NCBI GenBank assembly: GCA_002359735.1
Contig: DENS01000004.1
Span: 36,900 to 65,309, forward strand
Origin: Micavibrio sp. UBA2638
Lineage (GTDB): Bacteria; Pseudomonadota; Alphaproteobacteria; Micavibrionales; Micavibrionaceae
Reading direction: 5' to 3'
Length of the DNA: 28,410 nucleotides
Shown here in pieces: positions 22,641 through 28,410 of this stretch. A model generated the notes under the pieces. That model was not told the origin of the DNA and made no database searches. It worked only from the letters and a program-made list of their open reading frames with translations. The stretch's first letter is position 1. Each line of letters starts with the position of its first letter. Made by a program: the position numbers and the translations under genes.

Positions 22641-24068
22641 ATGGAACTCATTCAGATTTACGATCCTGGGGTGGCACAATATGCCTATATTTTAGGATGC
22701 GAGAACACAGGCGATGCGATCGTAATTGATCCGCAGCGCAACATTTCAGAATATCTGAAGGCCGCGGAAGATAAGAACCTGAATATCATCGCCGTGACCG
22801 AGACACATATCCATGCTGATTTTCTTTCAGGAACGCAGGAATTTGTCAAAACACTGGGCATGAAAGCCTATCTGTCCAGACATGGCGAAGGCCAGGGCTG
22901 GGCCTATGAATGGGCCAAATCAGAAAGGGCCATACATATGGTACAAGATGGTGATGAAATCAAAATTGGCGACCTAAAGCTGAAAGTGGCGCACACACCG
23001 GGCCACACTCCGGAGCATATTGCCTTTCTTGTTACCGCAGAAAACCAGAAATACCCCATGGGCGCGGTTACAGGTGACTTTGTATTTGTTGGCGACTTAG
23101 GGCGCCCTGATCTGCTTGAAAAAGCCGCAAAGCAGGACGGTAAAATGAAAGAAGGCGCAGAAAGCCTGTTCAAAACAACACAAAATTTTAAAGAACAGGC
23201 CGACAGCCTTATCATCTGGCCCGGTCACGGCGCAGGATCAGCCTGCGGAAAATCATTGGGCAGCATGCCCTATACAACATGGGGCTATGAGAAACAAACC
23301 TCCCCGGCTCTGCAATATGACAGCCAAGACGAATTTGTGAATTTCATAACGAGCGCACAAAAAGAACCGCCTTTATATTTTGCCCGCATGAAGCATTTAA
23401 ACCGTGATGGCTCACCATTGCTGGATTTAAAAAATTTCAAAGCCTTTTCGAATATGGAACTTCAATGTTACCGCGGCGAGCAAGATAATGTTCTGCTGAT
23501 TGATTTGCGGCATGATCGTAATGCCGCAATGGACGAAAGAACGAAGGCTACATTTTACGCCTCTTTCGGGTCATTAAGCACCGCCGTAGGCTCAATGATT
23601 GAAGAAACAGACCGGCCCATCATATTCATTGGCGAAAAAGAACAGGCGATGGAGGCCCGTAAACGCTTAAGTAATGTCGGCTATGACAATATAGTGGGCT
23701 ATATTACCCCGCTTTCATTTTCGAAATACCTGAAATCGGCGGGTCAGGCTTCCATACCGGCAACGACCTTTGACGCTATTCACGGTGATATCAATGCCGG
23801 AAACATAACAATCGTTGATGTTCGAAGCGGGCCTGAATATGAGAATGCACATATAAAAGATGCAATCCATGCGCCCTATACCCGCTTGCCGGAATATATT
23901 GATACATTGCCCAAAGATGAAAAACTATATGTTCATTGTGGGTCCGGGATGCGCGCATCTGTGGCCGTCAGCTATTTAAGCGCACTTGGGTATGATGTTG
24001 TATTGATCAACGACATGTTTGCAAACTCGGGCGCTTGCTCCTCTAAAACAAAGGCTTGTGCGGCATGA
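22641..24068 (+). CDS. CstB-like persulfide dioxygenase-rhodanese fusion
   Basis: The 475-residue protein has an ETHE1-type metallo-beta-lactamase domain (about 1-245) followed by two rhodanese-like domains. Iron ligands expected from ETHE1 are H56 (in ETHIHAD), H122 (in TPGHTPEH) and D146 (in VTGDFVF). The first rhodanese-like domain (about 265-370) has no active cysteine. The second (about 375-465) has the catalytic loop CGSGMR with C433. This order, dioxygenase then inactive then active rhodanese, is that of Staphylococcus aureus CstB, which oxidises persulfide to sulfite and makes thiosulfate. The C-terminus adds two more cysteines (GACSSKTKAC). AAAGGA lies eight bases before the ATG. The stop overlaps the ATG of the TauE/SafE gene as ATGA, so the two are translationally coupled. 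Confidence 0.9.
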   Translation: MELIQIYDPGVAQYAYILGCENTGDAIVIDPQRNISEYLKAAEDKNLNIIAVTETHIHADFLSGTQEFVKTLGMKAYLSRHGEGQGWAYEWAKSERAIHMVQDGDEIKIGDLKLKVAHTPGHTPEHIAFLVTAENQKYPMGAVTGDFVFVGDLGRPDLLEKAAKQDGKMKEGAESLFKTTQNFKEQADSLIIWPGHGAGSACGKSLGSMPYTTWGYEKQTSPALQYDSQDEFVNFITSAQKEPPLYFARMKHLNRDGSPLLDLKNFKAFSNMELQCYRGEQDNVLLIDLRHDRNAAMDERTKATFYASFGSLSTAVGSMIEETDRPIIFIGEKEQAMEARKRLSNVGYDNIVGYITPLSFSKYLKSAGQASIPATTFDAIHGDINAGNITIVDVRSGPEYENAHIKDAIHAPYTRLPEYIDTLPKDEKLYVHCGSGMRASVAVSYLSALGYDVVLINDMFANSGACSSKTKACAA

Positions 24069-24853
24069 TCGAAATAATCGGATATATCGCCGCCTTTATT
24101 ATGGGCGTGACATTGGGGAGCATCGGCGGCGGCGGTTCTATCCTGACGGTGCCCATTCTTGTTTATCTTATGGGCGTCCCCCCTGTCACCGCAACAGGGT
24201 ATTCCCTTTTGATTGTCGGCTCTGCCGCGGCATTTGGGGCCTTTCGCTATTACCGGCAAGGTCTCATTGATGTAAAAGAGGCCATAACATTTGCAATTCC
24301 CTCTATTATTGCCGTTTACCTGACACGCGCATTCTTAATGCCATCTATTCCCGACCCGATTACCAGCACCCCCTTTGTGATCGGTAAAGATATCGCCATT
24401 ATGGTGTTGTTTGCGATCCTAATGGTTGCCGCGGCCATTATGATGCTTCGTAATTCTAAAAAGCTCAGCCCACCAAAACAAGCGGGGCATCATACCGGGC
24501 TAATCATTATAGAAGGGGCCGCTGTTGGCGTGGCCACCGGTATTCTGGGTGCGGGCGGCGGATTTTTGATTATTCCGGCTCTGGTGCTTTTGATGGGCAT
24601 GGACATGAAACGCGCCGTTGGCGCCTCTTTAATGATTATTGCCCTGAAATCTCTCATTGGTTTTATCGGTGACATTCAATCCGGCATTGAATTTCAAATG
24701 CCGATGCTGGCCTTTTTCTTTGTTGCAACATTTGCCGGTATGTTTGCCGCCACACTGGTTTCGCACAAATTCGACAGCAAGAAACTGCAGCAGGTTTTTG
24801 CCTATTTCACCCTCATAGTTGCCGTCATTATTCTTGTTAAAGAACTGACATAA
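24065..24853 (+). CDS. TauE/SafE family permease
   Basis: The 262-residue membrane protein has the two-fold repeated TauE/SafE layout. The motif GVTLGSIGGGGSILTVP near the N-terminus is echoed by GVATGILGAGGGFLIIP in the second half. About seven to eight hydrophobic spans are visible. Family members are thought to export or import sulfur compounds such as sulfite, sulfoacetate or taurine. Next to a dioxygenase that releases sulfite, export of sulfite or thiosulfate is the likely role, by inference. The ATG at 24065 overlaps the previous stop in ATGA; the TTG nine bases earlier is less likely. The next gene follows after 14 bases. Confidence 0.9.
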   Translation: MIEIIGYIAAFIMGVTLGSIGGGGSILTVPILVYLMGVPPVTATGYSLLIVGSAAAFGAFRYYRQGLIDVKEAITFAIPSIIAVYLTRAFLMPSIPDPITSTPFVIGKDIAIMVLFAILMVAAAIMMLRNSKKLSPPKQAGHHTGLIIIEGAAVGVATGILGAGGGFLIIPALVLLMGMDMKRAVGASLMIIALKSLIGFIGDIQSGIEFQMPMLAFFFVATFAGMFAATLVSHKFDSKKLQQVFAYFTLIVAVIILVKELT

Positions 24854-24867
24854 GAAAGGAACTTATC

Positions 24868-25737
24868 ATGCATGTAGAGAGCTTTTATGACACCAGAACA
24901 TCAACATTCACCCATGTCGTTGTCGATGAAAAAACGAAAAAATGTGCGACAATCGATTCTGTTCTTGATTACGATCAGGATGCCGGGCGGTTTTACACGG
25001 AAAGCGCCGATAGGGTTGTTCAATACATACAAGACAACGGGTTTGAAAATGAATGGATATTAGAAACCCATATTCATGCCGATCACATTACCGGTGCCTT
25101 TTATTTGAAAGGAAAAATCGGCGGAAAAACCGCGATTGGAACACGCATAAAAGAGGTTCTGGAATTATGGGTACCCATTTTTGAATTGGTAGACGAAGTG
25201 CCTTTATCAGGTGAGCAGTTTGATAAGCTGTTTGAAGATGGTGAGAAATTCAAAATTGGCAATCTGAATGCCGAAGTGTTCCAGACACCGGGCCATACAC
25301 CGGCCTGTTCAACCTATCACATTGAAGATGCCGTCTTTGTTGGTGATACAGTCTTCAACCCAAACCTGGGAACAGCCCGCTGTGATTTCCCTGGCGGCAG
25401 CGCAGAAGATTTATACAACTCCATTCAGCGCATTTACGCATTGCCCGATGATACGCTCATGTATCTATGTCATGACTACCCGAAAGGCGACGATAAGCCG
25501 CTTGTAAAAATCACCGTTGGCGAACAGAAAAAGACGAATATTATGCTTAACGAGAAGACAAGCCGCGAGGAATATATTAAAAAAAGAACGCAAAGAGATA
25601 AGACATTGGCTGTGCCAAAACTGTTATTTCCATCAATACAAACAAATATTCGTATTGGTGATTTTGGGCCTAAATCGGACGTAACGGGCTTTCGATACAT
25701 TAAAATACCAGTCGGGATGTTTGATAATGCAGATTAA
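24868..25737 (+). CDS. Blh/ETHE1-like persulfide dioxygenase (metallo-beta-lactamase fold)
   Basis: The 289-residue single-domain protein belongs to the MBL group called beta-lactamase hydrolase-like (Blh). Members regulated by BigR act as glutathione persulfide dioxygenases. Metal-site residues are H68, H70, D72 and H73 in ETHIHADH, H143 in TPGHTPACS, D160 in VFVGDTVF and H202 in CHDYPKG. The mononuclear iron would use H68, H143 and D160. The end of the protein, FRYIKIPVGMF, is family-typical. AAAGGA lies eight bases before the ATG. It is the second dioxygenase in the cluster, after the CstB-like fusion, so the two probably differ in substrate or partner. The last 11 bases overlap the DUF442 gene. 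Confidence 0.9.
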   Translation: MHVESFYDTRTSTFTHVVVDEKTKKCATIDSVLDYDQDAGRFYTESADRVVQYIQDNGFENEWILETHIHADHITGAFYLKGKIGGKTAIGTRIKEVLELWVPIFELVDEVPLSGEQFDKLFEDGEKFKIGNLNAEVFQTPGHTPACSTYHIEDAVFVGDTVFNPNLGTARCDFPGGSAEDLYNSIQRIYALPDDTLMYLCHDYPKGDDKPLVKITVGEQKKTNIMLNEKTSREEYIKKRTQRDKTLAVPKLLFPSIQTNIRIGDFGPKSDVTGFRYIKIPVGMFDNAD

Positions 25738-26134
25738 TAAAGTCACCAATCATGTTTCCGTGTCCCGGCAAATTCAGCCAGAAGATATAAAAACTCTGGC
25801 TGAGAAGGGATTTAAATCCATTATCTGCAACCGCCCTGATGGCGAGGACCCGGACCAACCCAATTTTGCAGACATAGAAGCCGAAGCCAAAAAACACGGC
25901 ATTCAGGCTGTCTACCTGCCTGTCATAAGCGGTAAAATCACCGGCGAAGACACCGAGAAATTTAAGGAAAAGCTAGGAGAACTACCAACGCCATTACTGG
26001 CCTATTGCCGTTCCGGCACGCGCTCGATTACGCTGTGGTCATTGGCGCAAGCCGGTTACAGGAATGCATCAGAAATTCTGAAAGTGACCAAGGCCGCCGG
26101 TTACGATATGTCGAGCGTTGTTCAGGCATTGTAA
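25727..26134 (+). CDS. DUF442 / TIGR01244-type sulfur transferase or phosphatase-like protein
   Basis: The 135-residue protein has the DUF442 fold, related to dual-specificity phosphatases. In many Blh proteins this domain is fused to the N-terminus of the MBL domain. KSIICNRPDGEDPDQP and AVYLPVISGKIT are family blocks. The cysteine loop CRSGTRS has C94 and resembles the P-loop of phosphatases and rhodaneses. The BigR-linked role is handling sulfane sulfur, but the reaction is not settled. The ATG at 25727 overlaps the end of the dioxygenase gene by 11 bases, so here the usual Blh fusion is split into two coupled genes. It converges on the hybrid kinase with a ten-base gap and no clear terminator. 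Confidence 0.88.
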   Translation: MQINKVTNHVSVSRQIQPEDIKTLAEKGFKSIICNRPDGEDPDQPNFADIEAEAKKHGIQAVYLPVISGKITGEDTEKFKEKLGELPTPLLAYCRSGTRSITLWSLAQAGYRNASEILKVTKAAGYDMSSVVQAL

Positions 26135-26144
26135 ATAGCTTAGC

Positions 26145-28410
26145 TTAGGCTCGTCCATCCAAAAACCGTTGTACCTCATCATAGCCAGCGCGAATGGCGG
26201 TAAGAAATTCCAGTTTTTTATCCTGCGGCTCGGCAAATCCGGTTTCCGCCGCAAAGCATAGGGCGGCGAGATCTTCTGCGCCGAGATTGGCCGATGCCCC
26301 TTTGAATTTATGTGCCGCGCTTCGCCATTCCTCATCTTCATTGTCATCGCAGGCATTCTGCAGCCGCTCAAACGCCAAAATGGCCTGCTCTGAAAACAGA
26401 CTAAAAAGTTCCCGCTCCACGTCCCGGTCACCATCGGTAAATGTTTCAAGATGCGCCAGATTAACCGGCGTTTTCTCATTGGCCTCTTCGTCCGAAAAAG
26501 CGTTTTCCGGCGTATTTTGCGAGATCGGCGGCGATGCTGTTGCAACGCCAGGCAGCCAATGAGAAAGAAGATGAGCGAATTTTACAGCGTCAACCGGCTT
26601 ACTAATATAATCGTCCATACCGCTTTTAAGGCATTTTTCACGGTCACCGACCATGGCATTGGCGGTCATGGCAATGATCGGTACGCTCTCACCATTCTCT
26701 TCCAGCTTGCGAATCCAGCCTGTGGCCTCATATCCATCCATTTCCGGCATCTGGCAATCCATGAGAACCAGGTCATACGCGTTTTTTTCAAATGCCTCCA
26801 GAGCCTCTTTCCCGTTTTCAGCGCAATCAACATTTTCAAAACCCAACTTCTTCAAAAGCCGCTTCATTAAGAACTGGTTGGTCGGATGGTCCTCGGCCAG
26901 AAGAATGCGGGCCTGTATATTCATAGGGAGCATTTCTTCTGGCAAGGTTAATTGCGGCATGGAGCGGCGCGGCACGAAGCGTTCCAGAATATCATCAATA
27001 TCTTCCCGTATTTTTATGGGTATTTCAAACCAGAAAGTGGATCCTTTTTTGTACTCACTTTCCACGCCTATTTCACCGCCCATCATTTCTACAAGCTGTT
27101 TCGAGATAGCCAGCCCCAATCCGGTGCCCCCGTAATTACGGGTGGTTGTAGCATTGGCTTGATGGAATTTTTCAAAAATATTTCCCAGTTGATCCTGATT
27201 AATACCGATGCCCGTATCAGTTACGCGGACAAAAAGTTTTTCAGCCTTAAATTCCGCAATAAGGTGCACAGTGCCCTTATCGGTGAATTTAATCGCATTC
27301 CCCAGAAGGTTGCGCAAAATTTGCACCAGTCGTCCTTCATCCCCCTCGATAAAACGTGGCAGGTTACGGGCGATATCGGCATTGAGCACAATCCCCCTTT
27401 TGCTGGCCATACCCATAAATAATTCTACTGTATCGGTAATGGACTTGCGCAATGGGAACGGCTCGGATTCCAATTCCATACTACCCGCCTCAATTTTGGA
27501 AAGATCAAGAATATCATTAACAATCAGCAAAAGGCTTTTCGCAGAATTTCTAAGCAGTTCATTATATTCCTGCTGTTCTTCGCTGAGGTTTGTACCCTCC
27601 AGCATATCTGCCATTCCGATAATGCCATTCATCGGTGTGCGCAATTCATGGCTCATATTGGCAAGAAACTCAGATTTAGCCCTGTCGGCAGATTCCGCTG
27701 CTGCTTTTGCGCCGAGCGCTTCAAAGCGCGCCTCTTCCAACTTATCGGTATATTCCTGCATTTGCCTGTTAATTCGAACGGCTTCTTCACGAGATTGCTC
27801 AAGCTCTTCATTCGTACTCTTATCCTTGGCATTTTGTCTTTGCAGGGAATACAAATATAATGAAAGAATTAACGAAAGAACGATACCGCAAATCAGGACA
27901 CTGAAGCTGGCGTCATTATGATACTGATAGAACTCCGGCTTGCTTTGATAAAAAAATGTCCAGGTCTTTCCGGCGAGATTAAAACTTTTTTGCGTTTTAT
28001 AGGGGGTATCAGCACCACTGGAAAAGGGTACATGCGATATGTCTAATTTTTCAAGTTGTGTGTCTGCGCGCACATGCTCAATAACACCGTCATAATTTAA
28101 GAATAGCGTTAAAAACCCTTGCTGCTGCAAGTTGCTCTCTTTAATTGGCTCTGCCTTAAGAAACATCGATAAAGCAAAGCTCTTCCCTTCACTTTCCATG
28201 AGATCATGAGGACGGGAGTGCCCTTGGCTTGTGCCGTTATTTTTGTGATCATCATGCACATGGCGACTCGTAATCCCTGATGAAACGACACCATCGCTCT
28301 GTAAACTACGCGCATGCAAAACTGCCAGAATCTCTTGCGTATTGGGCGCAATTAAATGTTTATGCTGCGCCTTTAAATGCGCATGATATTGACCTTGCCC
28401 CCAAAAATCG
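26145..28410 (-). CDS. Hybrid sensor histidine kinase (CHASE-HisKA-HATPase-REC-Hpt), N-terminus outside window
   Basis: The frame is open past 28319 to the right edge, so the N-terminus is missing. Visible are the end of a periplasmic CHASE-like sensor region (AGKTWTFFYQSKPEF), one transmembrane span (about 27835-27905) and a coiled coil. The HisKA box NMSHELRTPMNG follows with its histidine at 27648-27650. The HATPase has NLLGNAIKFTDKG and DTGIGI. A receiver domain holds LMDCQMPEMDG with its aspartate at 26757-26759. A C-terminal Hpt motif AAHKFKGASANLG has its histidine at 26310-26312. The full His-Asp-His relay is intact. Output is not encoded here; the CheY-like protein at 21826-22335 is a possible partner but unproven. 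The signal is unknown. Confidence 0.92.
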   Translation of the reverse strand, partial: DFWGQGQYHAHLKAQHKHLIAPNTQEILAVLHARSLQSDGVVSSGITSRHVHDDHKNNGTSQGHSRPHDLMESEGKSFALSMFLKAEPIKESNLQQQGFLTLFLNYDGVIEHVRADTQLEKLDISHVPFSSGADTPYKTQKSFNLAGKTWTFFYQSKPEFYQYHNDASFSVLICGIVLSLILSLYLYSLQRQNAKDKSTNEELEQSREEAVRINRQMQEYTDKLEEARFEALGAKAAAESADRAKSEFLANMSHELRTPMNGIIGMADMLEGTNLSEEQQEYNELLRNSAKSLLLIVNDILDLSKIEAGSMELESEPFPLRKSITDTVELFMGMASKRGIVLNADIARNLPRFIEGDEGRLVQILRNLLGNAIKFTDKGTVHLIAEFKAEKLFVRVTDTGIGINQDQLGNIFEKFHQANATTTRNYGGTGLGLAISKQLVEMMGGEIGVESEYKKGSTFWFEIPIKIREDIDDILERFVPRRSMPQLTLPEEMLPMNIQARILLAEDHPTNQFLMKRLLKKLGFENVDCAENGKEALEAFEKNAYDLVLMDCQMPEMDGYEATGWIRKLEENGESVPIIAMTANAMVGDREKCLKSGMDDYISKPVDAVKFAHLLSHWLPGVATASPPISQNTPENAFSDEEANEKTPVNLAHLETFTDGDRDVERELFSLFSEQAILAFERLQNACDDNEDEEWRSAAHKFKGASANLGAEDLAALCFAAETGFAEPQDKKLEFLTAIRAGYDEVQRFLDGRA

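Noticed and set aside
27208..27921. Plus-strand frame of 237 codons over the hybrid kinase
   Set aside because: It is serine-rich low-complexity sequence opposite HisKA and HATPase motifs that are unmistakable on the minus strand.

Overview
The window reads as ordinary chromosome from a Gram-negative bacterium, most likely an alphaproteobacterium of moderate GC. Pointers are an IscR-type Rrf2 regulator with a single candidate Fe-S cysteine, a CIO-type cytochrome bd followed by a DUF2474-like micropeptide, a BigR/SqrR-type ArsR regulator beside persulfide dioxygenases, and an Hpt-like protein paired with a CheY-like protein ending in GPxRR motifs. A Micavibrio-like lineage is only a guess. No tRNA, rRNA, CRISPR array, insertion sequence or phage gene was seen.

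Layout. 1-1873 (-): 5' part of a large AsmA/YhdP-like (DUF3971) envelope protein, cut by the window edge. 2086-5869: peroxiredoxin Bcp (+), an alpha/beta hydrolase (-), an iscR-like regulator and cysteine desulfurase (+), and a GNAT acetyltransferase (-). 6313-10181 (+): tRNA thiouridylase mnmA, then cydA-cydB and a small membrane protein, closed by a strong terminator. 10299-11537: a VOC/glyoxalase-like gene and a TetR regulator, divergent over a duplicated operator. 11562-12873 (-): an MTA/SAH nucleosidase and an unknown membrane-anchored coiled-coil protein. 13213-18926 (+): a lone cyclic-nucleotide-binding protein, then three consecutive large type IV prepilin-like genes with cysteine-rich tails. 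18954-20399 (-): ferrochelatase and the ArsR/BigR-type regulator. 20516-26134 (+): rhodanese-DUF2892, a two-gene signalling pair, a CstB-like persulfide dioxygenase-rhodanese fusion, a TauE/SafE permease, a Blh/ETHE1-like persulfide dioxygenase and a DUF442 protein. 26145 to the right edge (-): a CHASE-type hybrid sensor kinase cut at its N-terminus.

How the genes work together. Much of the window concerns sulfur, iron and heme. Cysteine desulfurase can feed sulfur to Fe-S assembly and to MnmA. HemH supplies heme, which cytochrome bd uses. The BigR-type dithiol repressor faces a set of genes able to oxidise persulfide, move sulfane sulfur and export sulfur oxyanions. Cytochrome bd is known to tolerate sulfide better than heme-copper oxidases, so its presence here fits, although co-regulation is not shown.

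The least explained part is the prepilin trio. The proteins share a class III signal, a pilin-like core and short cysteine-bounded repeats, and the middle one adds a long cysteine-rich repeat region. No pilus assembly gene lies nearby. This is the best candidate for an undescribed surface system.
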